From Pseudooceanicola sediminis (GTDB taxonomy: Bacteria > Pseudomonadota > Alphaproteobacteria > Rhodobacterales > Rhodobacteraceae), in contig NZ_QWJJ01000022.1 in assembly GCF_003575965.1 (NCBI RefSeq), positions 1 through 44,907 of the forward strand: a DNA stretch of 44,907 bases, in the 5' to 3' direction. Position 1 is the stretch's first letter. Each line of letters starts with the position of its first letter. The notes below the pieces were generated by a model. That model did no database searches. It had not been told where the DNA came from and saw nothing but the letters and a program-made list of their open reading frames with translations. Of the stretch, positions 1 to 9,231 are shown piece by piece. A program made the position numbers and the translations under genes.

Positions 1-21
1 GTAAACGCGCACCTGGCGCCA

Positions 22-88
22 CGCGGGGTAAGCGGCGGGGCAAGCGGCGGGGCAAGCGCGGGGCAAGCGCGGGGCAAGCGGCGGGGCC
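22..88. repeat. GC-rich short tandem repeat
   Basis: About six imperfect copies of an 11-12 base unit of the type GCGGCGGGGCAA run head to tail; two copies have lost a GC doublet. The array lies upstream of the first gene, and the rest of bases 1-188 is GC-rich sequence without a recognisable gene. The first gene has a ribosome binding site (GAGGA) at about 176-180. The role is unknown; a slippage-prone spacer or a leader structure are both possible. Confidence 0.75.
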
Positions 89-188
89 TTGCCTGCGGCG
101 GGGGTGCGTCGGGGCCGCGGGGCGGGGCGGGCTTGGCAGGGTCAGTGGGCTGGGTTAAGAGGGGCCGAAAGTTGCGAGGAGTGCACGT

Positions 189-848
189 GTGAGCCAGACC
201 GACAGTTTCATCGATGAAGTCAACGACGAGGTCCGACGGGACCGGCTGTTTGCGCTGATGCGCCGGTATGGCTGGATCGCCGTCGTGGTGGTCATTGCCA
301 TCGTCGGCGGTGCCGCCTGGCTGGAATATTCCCGGTCGCAGACGGAAAGCGACGCGCAGGCCTTTGGCGATGCCATCCTGAACGCGCTGGACGACGAAAC
401 ATCGCAGGAGCGGATTGCCGCGTTGCAGGCGATCCCGACGGATCGCCCCGGACAGGCGGCGCTGGTCGCGTTCCTTGCCTCGTCCGAGGCCGCGGCAGGG
501 GCGGATGACAAGCAGGCCGCAGCCGATGCGCTGAACGGTGTTGGCGGCGAGGGCCTGGAGCCGTTTTATGCGCAACTGGCACAGTTCAAGCGCCTGATGC
601 TGGCGACCGATACGATGGAGCCGCAGGCCCGGCGCGAAGAGTTCCGCCAATTGGCCGCACCGGGCAGCCCGCTGGGCCTGCTGGCGCAGGAGCAGATCGC
701 CCTGACCTATGTCGAAGAGGGCGATACCGCCAAGGCCATCAGCACCTTGCAGGACATCCTGGACGATGCCGAGGTGACCCAGAGCTTGCGTCAGAGGGCG
801 TCTCAGTTGATGGTGGCGCTTGGCGGCGCCCCGGAGCAGGCCGGCTAA
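189..848 (+). CDS. YfgM-like tetratricopeptide membrane protein
   Basis: This 219-residue protein has a charged N-terminus (residues 1-27), one transmembrane helix at about 28-46, and an alanine-rich helical periplasmic part. The final repeat-like stretch (around GDTAKAISTLQDIL) looks like a TPR. This layout matches the YfgM/TPR_21 family, whose E. coli member is an ancillary SecYEG-associated periplasmic chaperone. The GTG start at 189 is supported by GAGGA just upstream. It precedes a BamB-like lipoprotein and der, an order common in Rhodobacterales, so a role in envelope protein biogenesis is likely. The family call is fairly firm; the exact function here is inferred. Confidence 0.8.
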   Translation: MSQTDSFIDEVNDEVRRDRLFALMRRYGWIAVVVVIAIVGGAAWLEYSRSQTESDAQAFGDAILNALDDETSQERIAALQAIPTDRPGQAALVAFLASSEAAAGADDKQAAADALNGVGGEGLEPFYAQLAQFKRLMLATDTMEPQARREEFRQLAAPGSPLGLLAQEQIALTYVEEGDTAKAISTLQDILDDAEVTQSLRQRASQLMVALGGAPEQAG

Positions 849-1036
849 GGCGGGACGACGCGCAGCAGACCGCGGGGCGGCCGGAACGGGCCGACGGCGG
901 GTGAACAGGGCGTCAGGGTGACGTGACCCCCAGGGGCCATGCAGCGAAAGCCACTGACGCGGCAGGAAACGGATCAGGCCGGGCAGGCGCGCAAAGCGCA
1001 GGTGCCACGGCCGCAAGGCGAAGCGAAGGCAGGGGC

Positions 1037-2494
1037 ATGGCAAAGGCAGTGACGAATTTGAGCAGGCTGTTGGCCGGAACGGCGACGCCTTCCCTTATGG
1101 CCGGCGGGACCCAGAGCGATGTGGCCAACACGGGCGACGTGGTCAAGGCCAGAGCTGGGGCGGGCGCCCGGGCGCTGCGGCTGCTGTCGGTCGGCGTGCT
1201 GGGCGGGCTTGCGCTTGCGGGGTGCACCGAGCGCGAGGTCCTGCTGAGCGGTCAGCGCGAACCCCTGCGCTCGGTCATGAGCGAGCAGGTGCCGGGCGAT
1301 CTGGACACCGCGCCGGTCAATGTCAGCCAGCCGATTTCCCTGCCCGCGGCGCGCACCAACGCCGATTGGCCCCAGGGCGCGGGTTCGCCCGGCAGCCGCA
1401 CCGCGAATGCCACGCTGCGGGCCGCACCTCAGCTGATCTGGTCCGCCGACATCGGGCAGGGCGACGTGCGCAAGGCGCGCATCACCTCGGAACCCGTGGT
1501 TGCGGGCGGGCGGATCTTTACCCTGGACAGTTCCGCGACCGTGCGCGCGACATCGCCCGGCGGGCAGACGCTGTGGTCGGTCAGCCTGGTGCCGCCGCAG
1601 GACAGCGCCGGAGAAGCCTCGGGCGGGGGCGTCGCCTATGCCAACGGCAAGGTGTTCGTGGCCTCTGGCTTTGGCACGCTGACGGCGCTGGATGCGGCAA
1701 CGGGGGCCGAGGTCTGGCAGCAGAAGCTGCTGGCCGCCGCAACCGGCGCGCCGGGCGTCTATGGCGACCTGGTCTATGTCACCGCCGGGGGCGATCAGGC
1801 CTGGGCGGTCGATCAGGCGAACGGGCGCGTGCGTTGGCAATTGTCCGCGACGCCCGACGTCAACAACCTGGCGGGCGCGCCGACACCTGCGGTGACGGAT
1901 CAATACGTGCTGTTCGGCTTTGGGTCGGGCGAAGTGCAGACCGCCTTTCGGCAGGGCGGGATGCGCGTTTGGGATGCGCTGATTTCCGGGCGGCGGGCCG
2001 GGTTCGCGCGGGCCAATATCAACGACATCACCGGCGATCCCGTGGTTGATGGCGACATGGTCTATGCCGGCAACCAGTCGGGCCGCATGGTCGGGTTGCG
2101 CCTTGGCAACGGTGAGCGCGTCTGGACGGCGGACGAAGGACCGATGCACCCGGTCTGGCCCGTGGGCGGATCGGTCTTTCTGGTCAGCGACCAGAGCGAG
2201 CTGGTGCGGCTGAACGCCGGCACGGGCGAACGGATCTGGGGTGTGAAGCTGCCGTTCTTCGTCAAGGACAAGCCCAAGAAACAAGAGGCGATCTATGCCC
2301 ACTACGGTCCGATCCTGGCGGGTGGCCGTCTGGTCGTGGCGTCGAGCGATGCCGTGCTGCGGTTCTTCGACCCGGTGTCGGGCGCATTGACCGCCAGCGT
2401 TCCGTTGCCAGGTGGCGCGGCCTCTTCGCCGGTGGTGGCGGGAGGCGTGCTCTACGTGCTGTCCAAGGACGGCAAACTGCTGGCCTATCGCTGA
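1037..2494 (+). CDS. bamB: BamB-like PQQ beta-propeller lipoprotein
   Basis: The protein carries a lipobox (LALAGC) followed by a linker and repeated WD/PQQ-type blades such as LDAATGAEVWQQKL and LRLGNGERVW. This is the architecture of BamB, the outer-membrane lipoprotein scaffold of the BAM complex. The start is uncertain. The ATG at 1037 has GAAGG seven bases upstream but would place the lipid cysteine at residue 63. A GTG at 1139 would give a normal lipoprotein signal peptide with Cys29, and the frame also stays open back to a GTG at 923. From 1139 the length is 451 residues, close to the family norm. It sits between the YfgM-like gene and der. Family assignment is strong; the N-terminus is open. 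Confidence 0.85.
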   Translation: MAKAVTNLSRLLAGTATPSLMAGGTQSDVANTGDVVKARAGAGARALRLLSVGVLGGLALAGCTEREVLLSGQREPLRSVMSEQVPGDLDTAPVNVSQPISLPAARTNADWPQGAGSPGSRTANATLRAAPQLIWSADIGQGDVRKARITSEPVVAGGRIFTLDSSATVRATSPGGQTLWSVSLVPPQDSAGEASGGGVAYANGKVFVASGFGTLTALDAATGAEVWQQKLLAAATGAPGVYGDLVYVTAGGDQAWAVDQANGRVRWQLSATPDVNNLAGAPTPAVTDQYVLFGFGSGEVQTAFRQGGMRVWDALISGRRAGFARANINDITGDPVVDGDMVYAGNQSGRMVGLRLGNGERVWTADEGPMHPVWPVGGSVFLVSDQSELVRLNAGTGERIWGVKLPFFVKDKPKKQEAIYAHYGPILAGGRLVVASSDAVLRFFDPVSGALTASVPLPGGAASSPVVAGGVLYVLSKDGKLLAYR

Positions 2495-2858
2495 GGCAGG
2501 CCGTGGCGTGGGCGGTCGCGAACCGGCCTGGAAGGCCGGCGAGCTTGGCCCCCCGCATGGCGGGTTGATGGATGGGCGCTTGACAGGTGCCGCCCGCCGG
2601 GCCGCACCGTTGCGTGCTGCGATGCGACGTCGGTATGATTTCGGTATCACGTCGGTGGGACTTGGGTGCGGGGGCGAAGTGACACGCCCGCGCTTTGGCC
2701 GGTCCCGGGCGTCTTGTCCTGCCGGCGCCGGGGTGGGGTGGTGGCGCAGCCGGGCCGCGGCGTCTGATCCGGTCGCACAGAGGGCCTGCGCAGACGGCCC
2801 TTTCCGCGCCGGGATAATTCGTGTATCTGGCGCGGTCTAACGCTTCGGAGCATTCCTC
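2495..2858 (+). other. bamB-der intergenic region, no gene seen
   Basis: This 364-base stretch between bamB and der has open frames on both strands but none with convincing protein character or a good ribosome binding site. The only structure picked out is the hairpin at 2779-2803. A der promoter probably lies in the last 60 bases, where the sequence becomes less GC-rich, but no confident -35/-10 pair can be named. Confidence 0.5.
2779..2803 (+). terminator. possible hairpin terminator upstream of der
   Basis: AGGGCC (2781-2786) pairs with GGCCCT (2796-2801) across a nine-base loop and is followed only by TTTCC. The stem can be extended by a G-U and an A-U pair. It could end the bamB transcript. 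The short T-run makes it weak. Confidence 0.35.
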
Positions 2859-4403
2859 ATGTCCTTCACCCTGGCCATTGTCGGTCGTCCCAATGTCGGC
2901 AAGTCGACGCTTTTCAACCGTCTGGTTGGCAAGAAGATCGCGCTGGTCGATGACCAGCCCGGCGTGACGCGCGATCTGCGCGAGGGGCAGGGGCGGATCG
3001 GGGACATCTCGTTCACCGTCATCGACACCGCCGGTCTGGAAGACGCGACCGACGAAAGCCTTCAGGGGCGGATGCGCAAGCTGACCGAGCGCGCGGTCGA
3101 GATGGCCGACGTCTGTCTGTTCATGATCGACGCCCGCGTCGGTGTGACCCCGACCGACGAGGTGCTGGCCGAAATCCTGCGCAAGAAATCCGCCCGCGTC
3201 CTGGTCGCGGCCAACAAGAGCGAGGGCCGCGCCGCCGATGCCGGTGTGATCGAGGCCTGGAATCTGGGCCTGGGCGAGCCGCTGCGCCTGTCTGCCGAGC
3301 ACGGCGAGGGCATGTCCGAGCTGTATTCCATGCTGATGCCGATTTCCGACGAGTTCGAGAACCGTGGCAACGACGTTCAGGAATTTGCCCCGACCACCGA
3401 TGTCAGCGTGTCGGATGAAGATGACACCGTCGACCTGGAGGCCGAGGAACGCGCCTGGCGTCCGACCGTGCAACGCCCCTTGCAGGTGGCCGTCGTGGGC
3501 CGCCCGAATGCCGGCAAATCGACGCTGATCAACAAGATCCTGGGCGAGGAACGCCTGCTGACGGGACCTGAGGCGGGGATCACACGGGATTCGATCTCGC
3601 TTCAGATCGACTGGGATGGCGTGCCGATGCGGGTTTTCGACACCGCCGGGATGCGCAAGAAGGCCAAGGTGCAGGACAAGCTTGAATCCATGTCGGTCAG
3701 TGACGGGCTGCGGGCGCTGAAGTTTGCCGAGGTCGTCGTGGTCCTGCTGGACGCGGCCATTCCGTTCGAGACGCAGGATCTGCGCATCGCGGACCTGGCC
3801 GAGCGCGAGGGCCGCGCCGTGGTGATCGCGGTGAACAAGTGGGATATCGAGGACGAGAAACAGGACAAGCTGAAGGCGTTGAAGGAAGATTTCGAACGCT
3901 TCCTGCCGCAGTTGCGCGGTGCGCCGCTGGTGACGGTTTCGGCCAGGACGGGCCGGGGGCTGGACCGCCTGCAACAGGCGATCGTCAAGGCGCATGAAAC
4001 CTGGAACCGCCGCGTGTCGACCGGGCAGCTGAACCGCTGGCTGACGGGCATGCTGGAACAGCACCCGCCGCCCGCCCCCGCAGGCCGCCGCATCAAGCTG
4101 CGCTACATGACGCAGGCCAAGACGCGCCCGCCGGGGTTCGTGGTGATGTGTTCGCATCCCGACAAGATGCCCGAGAGCTATTCACGCTATCTGGTGAACG
4201 GTCTGCGCGAAAGCTTTGACATGCACGGCACGCCGATCCGGCTGTACATGCGTGGTCAGGGCGAGCAGAACCCGTTCAAGGGGCGCACCAAGTCGACGCC
4301 GTCGCGGCTGCGCAAGCACCTGGGCAAGGCGCCCGCAGACCACAAGCCCAAGCGCGGCACGCGGCCGACGGGCGGGCGCCCGCTGGGCCGCAAGCCGAAG
4401 TAG
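2859..4403 (+). CDS. der: ribosome biogenesis GTPase Der (EngA)
   Basis: Der is an essential GTPase with two G domains that acts in 50S ribosome assembly. Two P-loops are visible: GRPNVGKST at residues 9-17 and GRPNAGKST at 214-222. Each has its DTAG switch motif (IDTAGLED and FDTAGMRK) and an NKxD-type motif (NKSE in the first domain, NKWD in the second). A KH-like C-terminal domain follows, ending in a lysine/arginine-rich tail (about residues 475-514) consistent with RNA binding. The ATG at 2859 has CGGAG at 2846-2850. At 514 residues the length is slightly above the usual 440-490 because of an acidic linker and the basic tail. A dispersed GC-rich repeat follows the stop. Confidence 0.97.
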   Translation: MSFTLAIVGRPNVGKSTLFNRLVGKKIALVDDQPGVTRDLREGQGRIGDISFTVIDTAGLEDATDESLQGRMRKLTERAVEMADVCLFMIDARVGVTPTDEVLAEILRKKSARVLVAANKSEGRAADAGVIEAWNLGLGEPLRLSAEHGEGMSELYSMLMPISDEFENRGNDVQEFAPTTDVSVSDEDDTVDLEAEERAWRPTVQRPLQVAVVGRPNAGKSTLINKILGEERLLTGPEAGITRDSISLQIDWDGVPMRVFDTAGMRKKAKVQDKLESMSVSDGLRALKFAEVVVVLLDAAIPFETQDLRIADLAEREGRAVVIAVNKWDIEDEKQDKLKALKEDFERFLPQLRGAPLVTVSARTGRGLDRLQQAIVKAHETWNRRVSTGQLNRWLTGMLEQHPPPAPAGRRIKLRYMTQAKTRPPGFVVMCSHPDKMPESYSRYLVNGLRESFDMHGTPIRLYMRGQGEQNPFKGRTKSTPSRLRKHLGKAPADHKPKRGTRPTGGRPLGRKPK

Positions 4404-4437
4404 GGCCCGAGGCGCCCGCGTCTTGTGCGCGGCGCCA

Positions 4438-4495
4438 GGGGGCGCTGCCCCCAGGGCCAAGGGCCCTTCCCCCGGGGTATTTATGGCCAGATGAG
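4438..4495. repeat. dispersed GC-rich hairpin element, copy A
   Basis: The element starts with a GGGGGC/GCCCCC-type hairpin at 4438-4452 and continues through CCCGGGGTATTT into GGCCAGATGA. Related sequence occurs in the opposite orientation at 10797-10826 and 14541-14597, with a more divergent form at 6891-6945. Here it lies between the convergent der and TspO-like genes. It may act as a bidirectional transcription end, but its spread suggests a repetitive family. Confidence 0.65.
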
Positions 4496-4512
4496 GTGAG
4501 CCGGGCGTCGCA

Positions 4513-5286
4513 TCATTGCGGGCGGTACCGCGGGGTCGGCGGCTGGCCCCTGCGGGCGCGAAAGCGGGTGTAGTTGCGCCAGCCCGCAGGGATCAGCACC
4601 CCCATGACGACAGCGGCGAGGCCGGCAAAGATCATGCGACCGGCGAGCAGGTTGTCGACCAGGATGCCGAAGCTGGCCCAGAGCATTGCCAGCAGGTAGA
4701 AAGGATAGCCCGGCCCGAGGCGGGCAAGGGTCAACGCGATCCAGCTGGCCACGACCAGGAAGGCGGCGTGGATCGGTTGAACCGGCGTTGCGCCGTAGCC
4801 TGTCGCGACGACGGCGGTTCCGACATTGGCGGCGGCCGTCAGCCAGCCTGCGTAGAGGCCCAGCGGCGCCTGTAGCCAGAAGCCATCCTGCGCAGGCGTG
4901 CGGATCAGCGCCCAGAGGGCGGTTACCAGCATGGCCCAGATCATCACGGTCGCCCAGATTGGTGAGAGGTTGGCGACCGGGATCCAGGCGGCACCAAGGG
5001 CGAGACTGGCGATCAGGGGCCAGCGCGTGTGGTCCCAGGCGTCGTTCCGGCTGCGGCGAAACAGGCCGAAGACCGCCATCACGCCGAGCCAGAGGTAGAT
5101 GACGCTCCAGATGACGGCGAAGGTCCAGCCGGTGGGTTGGATCGGCGGGTCGGTCTGCGGCACCGGGAACTGATCCGCGGTGAAGCCGGAAAAACCGCTC
5201 GACAGGATCGGGGACAGCATGAAGGCCAGCGCCATCAGCAGGACGAGGGCCGCTTTTACAGGTTTCATGTCGGTCTTGCCTTTCAC
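4513..5286 (-). CDS. TspO/MBR-related tryptophan-rich membrane protein
   Basis: This 257-residue polytopic protein has about seven hydrophobic helices and many tryptophans. An early conserved-looking stretch is PTGWTFAVIWSVIYLWLG (residues about 51-68), reminiscent of the P-x-W-xF-x-x-W helices of the TspO/MBR (tryptophan-rich sensory protein) family. Such proteins bind tetrapyrroles in Rhodobacter relatives, but this larger variant may differ. The frame opens at a GTG at 5286; an ATG at 5268 with AAGGC upstream is equally good. It is transcribed toward der, away from any operon partner. The membrane location is clear; the family call is moderate. Confidence 0.6.
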   Translation of the reverse strand: MKGKTDMKPVKAALVLLMALAFMLSPILSSGFSGFTADQFPVPQTDPPIQPTGWTFAVIWSVIYLWLGVMAVFGLFRRSRNDAWDHTRWPLIASLALGAAWIPVANLSPIWATVMIWAMLVTALWALIRTPAQDGFWLQAPLGLYAGWLTAAANVGTAVVATGYGATPVQPIHAAFLVVASWIALTLARLGPGYPFYLLAMLWASFGILVDNLLAGRMIFAGLAAVVMGVLIPAGWRNYTRFRARRGQPPTPRYRPQ

Positions 5287-5310
5287 GTGCCTGGTACAGG
5301 AGAGATACGC

Positions 5311-5343
5311 AAAAGGCCCCGGCGTGGTTCACCGGGGCCTTTT
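5311..5343 (-). terminator. serS terminator (bidirectional hairpin)
   Basis: A perfect 12-base-pair stem (5311-5322 with 5332-5343, core GGCCCCGG) with a nine-base loop has T-runs on both sides. On the minus strand it lies 24 bases after the serS stop and ends in TTTT. The plus-strand T-run is also long, so it can stop transcription from either side. Confidence 0.9.
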
Positions 5344-5366
5344 TTCTTTTCGCAGATGGCGGCAGA

Positions 5367-6659
5367 TCAGGCCAGTGTGCCCTGAGCGGTCAGCGTCGTC
5401 TTGCCGCCGAGATAGGGGTGCAGCACGGCGGGCAGGGTGACCGATCCGTCCTCCTGCTGACCGTTTTCGAGCACGGCGATCAGGCAGCGTCCCACCGCCA
5501 GGCCGGAGCCGTTCAGGGTATGCAGGAATTCGGGCTTGCCACCGCCTTCGGGGCGGAAACGCGCATTCATGCGGCGCGCCTGGAAATCGCCACAGACCGA
5601 GACGGAGGAAATCTCCCGATAGGTATCCTGACCGGGCAACCAGACCTCGATGTCATGGGTGCGGCGCGCGCCGAAGCCCATGTCGCCGGTGCACAGCGCA
5701 ACGGTGCGATAGGCCAGGCCGAGACGTTCGAGGATCCCTTCGGCGCAGCGGGTCATGCGATCAAGTTCGGCGCGCGAGTGATCCGGGTGGGTGAGCGAGA
5801 CCATCTCGACCTTCTCGAACTGGTGCTGGCGCAGCATCCCGGCCGTGTCGCGGCCAGCCGAGCCTGCCTCTGAGCGGAAACACTGGGTGTGGGCCACCAT
5901 GCGGGTCGGCAGGCTGCTCTCGTCGACGGTGGCGCCGTTGACGGTGTTGGTCAGGGTCACTTCAGCCGTCGGCACCAGCCACCAGCCGTCGGTTGTCTTG
6001 TAGCTGTCTTCGCCGAACTTGGGCAGCTGACCGGTGCCGATCATCATCTCTTCGCGCACCAGGACCGGGGTCCAGGTTTCGATCAGCCCGTTTTCGTCGA
6101 CATGGGTATCGAGCATGAATTGCGCCAGGGCGCGATGCAGGCGGGCGATGGCACCGGACAGCACGACAAAGCGCGCCCCCGACAGCTTCGCCCCCATCTC
6201 GAAATCCATTCCGGGCAGGACGCCGGGGATCTCGTAATGCTCTCTGGGCGCAAACGAGAATGTCGGAATGTCGCCATGGCGGTGGATCTCGACGTTGTCG
6301 GATTCGTCCCGGCCGTCGGGCGTATCGTCGAACGGCAGGTTCGGAATGCCCATGAGCAGCTCGGCAAGCTGGGCGTCAAGGTCCTTTGCCTCGGCCTGCA
6401 TGGCCGCGATGGAGGCCTTGGTTTCGGCCACCAGGCTGCGCAGGCGTTCGAACTCGGCCTCATCGCCGGCGGCCTTGGCGCTGCCCACCAGCTTGGATGC
6501 CTTGTTCTGCTCCGCCTGGGCCGTTTCGGCCGCATGGATGCGGGCGCGACGTGCATCGTCAAGCGCCAGGATATGCGATGACATGGGAGCGGCATTCCGA
6601 CGGGACAGGGCCGCGTCGAAGGCGGCGGGGTTGTCACGGATGGTGCGGATATCATGCAT
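5367..6659 (-). CDS. serS: serine--tRNA ligase
   Basis: Seryl-tRNA synthetase charges tRNA-Ser with serine in the cytoplasm. Residues 1-110 form the antiparallel coiled-coil arm ([18 protein letters not shown] and a charged helical stretch). Class II motif 2 follows ([12 protein letters not shown], then HQFEKVEM). Late in the protein are the EISS...[12 protein letters not shown] block and the motif 3 region ([18 protein letters not shown]). The ATG at 6659 is preferred over the in-frame GTG at 6668 because GAGGGA sits nine bases before the ATG but directly against the GTG. The resulting 430 residues match the family. A strong terminator follows. Confidence 0.97.
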   Translation of the reverse strand: MHDIRTIRDNPAAFDAALSRRNAAPMSSHILALDDARRARIHAAETAQAEQNKASKLVGSAKAAGDEAEFERLRSLVAETKASIAAMQAEAKDLDAQLAELLMGIPNLPFDDTPDGRDESDNVEIHRHGDIPTFSFAPREHYEIPGVLPGMDFEMGAKLSGARFVVLSGAIARLHRALAQFMLDTHVDENGLIETWTPVLVREEMMIGTGQLPKFGEDSYKTTDGWWLVPTAEVTLTNTVNGATVDESSLPTRMVAHTQCFRSEAGSAGRDTAGMLRQHQFEKVEMVSLTHPDHSRAELDRMTRCAEGILERLGLAYRTVALCTGDMGFGARRTHDIEVWLPGQDTYREISSVSVCGDFQARRMNARFRPEGGGKPEFLHTLNGSGLAVGRCLIAVLENGQQEDGSVTLPAVLHPYLGGKTTLTAQGTLA

Positions 6660-6890
6660 GTCTTGCACTCCCTCAGATGGATTCGTGACGCGGTTATGCC
6701 GGAATTATTTGGAAAGGGTAACCAGCGAGATTTGCACGTTGCAACGAAAGGCCACAGGTCAGGCTCACTCGTCAGGACGCCTGCGCGGGGTCGCAATGCA
6801 GGTGCCCGCCTAATTCTCTTCGACCAAGTCGCCGGGTCTGGGCGGCCAATTTCGCTTGGCCCGCCCCGCCACCTCGCGGCGCCCCTGATG

Positions 6891-6945
6891 TTTCCCTGTT
6901 GAAAATATCCTGCGGGGGGTGCGGGGGGCGCAAGGCCCCCCGCCG
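6891..6945. repeat. dispersed GC-rich hairpin element, divergent copy D
   Basis: On the minus strand, a GGGGGGCC/GGCGCCCCCC-type GC hairpin is followed by GCAGGATATTTTCAACAGGG. The layout (GC hairpin, then a T-rich TATTT box, then a CAGG end) parallels copies A-C, but the sequence is more distant and may belong to a sister family. Confidence 0.5.
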
Positions 6946-7121
6946 CTCTGCGGTTGGCTCTGCACATGACCCTGAACGCGCCTTCGGACCTCGATTTCCC
7001 CACGGCCCACACGCGATTGTCTCCGACGACAGGGTTACGGGGTTGTGCCTTGCAATCTTGGCCTCTCGCACATAGGTTCCGGCGGAATTCGCACCGGCGT
7101 TCGCGCCTGGTGTCGGGCTAT

Positions 7122-7243
7122 CACGCGGGACGTCCCGTCACATCGTAAGCGGGGCCACCCGCGCAGTCAGAAAGATTGTCAGCGGGGCGCCCCGCACAGT
7201 CGAAAAGATCGTCAGCGGGGCAACCCGCGTAGTCAAAAGAAGG
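7122..7243 (+). repeat. 33-base hairpin tandem repeat in the yajC leader
   Basis: Three 33-base units lie head to tail at 7148-7180, 7181-7213 and 7214-7243 (the last slightly cut). A degenerate unit sits at 7122-7147. Each unit begins with a small hairpin, GCGGG-loop-CCCGC, with loops GCCA, GCGC and GCAA; the degenerate unit has loop ACGT and a wobble closing pair. A purine-rich spacer of the type AGTCxxAAAGATxGTC joins them. The array ends directly at the yajC ribosome binding site, so it is probably transcribed as a 5' leader. Confidence 0.85.
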
Positions 7244-7250
7244 AATCCCC

Positions 7251-7547
7251 ATGCAAGGGAACGCTATCGCGCAGTTTCTGCCGCTCGTCCTGATCTTCGC
7301 GATCATGTATTTTCTGTTGATCCGCCCGCAGCAGAAAAAGCTGAAGGATCACAAGAAGATGGTCGAAGGCGTCCGCCGCGGTGACCAGGTGATCACCCAA
7401 GGCGGCATCATCGGCAAGGTGTCGAAAGTGCGCGAAGATGGCGAGATCGAAGTCGAGATTGCCGAAGGCGTGAAAGTGCGCGTTCTGAGGTCGACCCTCG
7501 CAAACGTGATTTCCAAGACCGAGCCGGCGGCTGCAGAGAGCAAGTAA
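7251..7547 (+). CDS. yajC: Sec translocon accessory protein YajC
   Basis: YajC is a small inner-membrane partner of SecDF in the Sec holotranslocon. The 98-residue protein has a single hydrophobic helix at about residues 7-25, then RPQQKKLKDHKKM, and a basic/acidic cytoplasmic domain containing VRRGDQVITQGGIIGKV, typical of the family. The ATG at 7251 has AAGGA about ten bases upstream. It opens the yajC-secD-secF operon, with secD 39 bases downstream. Its leader holds the hairpin repeats. Confidence 0.96.
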   Translation: MQGNAIAQFLPLVLIFAIMYFLLIRPQQKKLKDHKKMVEGVRRGDQVITQGGIIGKVSKVREDGEIEVEIAEGVKVRVLRSTLANVISKTEPAAAESK

Positions 7548-7586
7548 GCTCTCGAATCCTCGACATAACCTCGAAAGGGCCGGCAC

Positions 7587-9230
7587 ATGCTGCACATCGA
7601 GACGTGGAAACGGGTCCTGATCTGGGGGCTTGTTGTCCTCGGGTTGCTGCTGGCCCTTCCGAATGCCTTCTACTCCCGTGTTGAAACCTATAACGATGCC
7701 GTCGCGGCGAATGGCGATGATGACACCGGGATTTCCGGCTGGCCGTCGTTCCTGCCGTCCGGGCTGGTCAACCTCGGCCTCGATCTGCGGGGCGGGGCGC
7801 ATCTGCTGGCAGAGGTCCGCGTCGCGGATGTCTATGAAACGCGGATGCAGGGCCTCTGGCCCGAGATTCGCAACCTGCTGCGCAACGAACGTGACACGGT
7901 CGGCACGATCCGCCTGCTGACCACCACGGACGGCACGCTGAAAGTACGCATCGGCAACCCCGACGGCATGAGCGAGGCAATGCGCCTGGTGCGCACCCTG
8001 GCGCAGCCGGTCAGCAGCCTGACCGCGGCGGGAACCGACGACATCGTCGTGACCGCGCAGGGGGACACGCTGAGCGTCGCCCTGTCCGAACCCGAACAGC
8101 AGGCGATGGATGACCGCACGGTGCGTCAGTCGCTGGAAATCATTCGCCGCCGTATCGACGAGGTCGGCACCCGAGAGCCGACGATTCAGCGCCAGGGCAC
8201 CGATCGCATCCTGATCGAGGTGCCCGGTGTCGGATCCGCCGAAGAACTCAAGAGCATCATCGGCACCACCGCTCAGCTGACCTTCCAGCCGGTTGTCAGC
8301 CGCACCGCAGATGGCAGCACCCCACCGGGGCCAGGCCAGGAAGTGCTGCCCGCCAGTGACGAGGCCGGCATGTTCTACGTGCTGGAAACCGTACCCGTCG
8401 TATCGGGGGAACAGCTGACCGATGCGCAGCCGACGTTCGACCAGAACGGACGCCCCGCGGTCAGCTTCCGCTTCAACCCCTCGGGCGCACGCAAGTTCGG
8501 CGATTATACCGCGCAGAACATCGGCAACCCCTTCGCCATCGTGCTGGACAACGAGGTCATCTCGGCCCCCGTCATCCAGTCGCATATCGCGGGCGGCTCT
8601 GGCATCATCACCGGCAGCTTCAGCGTCGAGGAGAGCACCAACCTGGCGGTCCTGCTGCGTGCAGGGGCGCTGCCGGCGGGTCTCGATTTCCTCGAAGAAC
8701 GCACCATCGGGCCCGAGCTGGGCGCGGATAGCATCCATGCCGGCCAGATCGCCTGCCTGGTGGCAGGGATCGCGGTGCTGGTCTTCATGTTCGCCAGCTA
8801 CGGGCTTTTCGGATTCTTCGCCAATATCGCCCTGCTGATCAACGTCGGGCTGATCTTCGGCCTGCTGTCGATGATCGGCGCCACGCTGACCCTGCCGGGG
8901 ATCGCGGGGATCGTGCTGACCATCGGCATGGCGGTCGACGCGAACGTGCTGGTGTTCGAACGCATCCGCGAGGAACTGAAAAGCGCCAAGGGCCCCGCGC
9001 GGGCGATGGAGCTGGGCTATGACCGCGCCCTGTCGGCCATCGTCGATGCCAATATCACGACCTTCATCGTCGCGGTGATCCTGTTCCTGCTCGGCTCCGG
9101 CCCGGTCAAGGGGTTTGCCGTCACGCTCGGCATCGGCATCATCACGTCGGTCTTCACGGCCATCTGGATCACGCGGTTGCTGATCGTACTGTGGTTCGAA
9201 CGGGCGCGGCCCAAAACGATCGAGGTGTAA
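7587..9230 (+). CDS. secD: protein translocase subunit SecD
   Basis: SecD works with SecF as a proton-driven RND-type motor that pulls preproteins through SecYEG on the periplasmic side. The 547-residue protein has an N-terminal helix (about 9-27), the conserved GLDLRGG block (Asp66, then LRGG 67-70), the large periplasmic P1 region, and five C-terminal helices. TM helix 4 carries the GMAVDANVLVFERIREE signature, whose Asp is implicated in proton transfer. The stop is separated from secF by one base, so the two are co-translated. AAAGGG lies just before the ATG. Confidence 0.97.
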   Translation: MLHIETWKRVLIWGLVVLGLLLALPNAFYSRVETYNDAVAANGDDDTGISGWPSFLPSGLVNLGLDLRGGAHLLAEVRVADVYETRMQGLWPEIRNLLRNERDTVGTIRLLTTTDGTLKVRIGNPDGMSEAMRLVRTLAQPVSSLTAAGTDDIVVTAQGDTLSVALSEPEQQAMDDRTVRQSLEIIRRRIDEVGTREPTIQRQGTDRILIEVPGVGSAEELKSIIGTTAQLTFQPVVSRTADGSTPPGPGQEVLPASDEAGMFYVLETVPVVSGEQLTDAQPTFDQNGRPAVSFRFNPSGARKFGDYTAQNIGNPFAIVLDNEVISAPVIQSHIAGGSGIITGSFSVEESTNLAVLLRAGALPAGLDFLEERTIGPELGADSIHAGQIACLVAGIAVLVFMFASYGLFGFFANIALLINVGLIFGLLSMIGATLTLPGIAGIVLTIGMAVDANVLVFERIREELKSAKGPARAMELGYDRALSAIVDANITTFIVAVILFLLGSGPVKGFAVTLGIGIITSVFTAIWITRLLIVLWFERARPKTIEV

Positions 9231-9231
9231 G

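Larger units (their letters stand above)
6660..7250. other. serS-yajC divergent intergenic region
   Basis: These 590 bases separate the divergent serS and yajC genes and hold no convincing coding region. They contain a divergent copy of the dispersed GC-rich element (6891-6945) and the hairpin-forming tandem repeats before yajC (7122-7243). Promoters for both genes must lie here, but none could be called with confidence. Confidence 0.6.

Noticed and set aside
2262-4157. Very long minus-strand open frame opposite bamB and der
   Set aside because: It is low-complexity, rich in Arg/His/Pro/Gln as expected for the antisense of GC-rich genes, and lacks domain motifs; the plus-strand proteins are clear.
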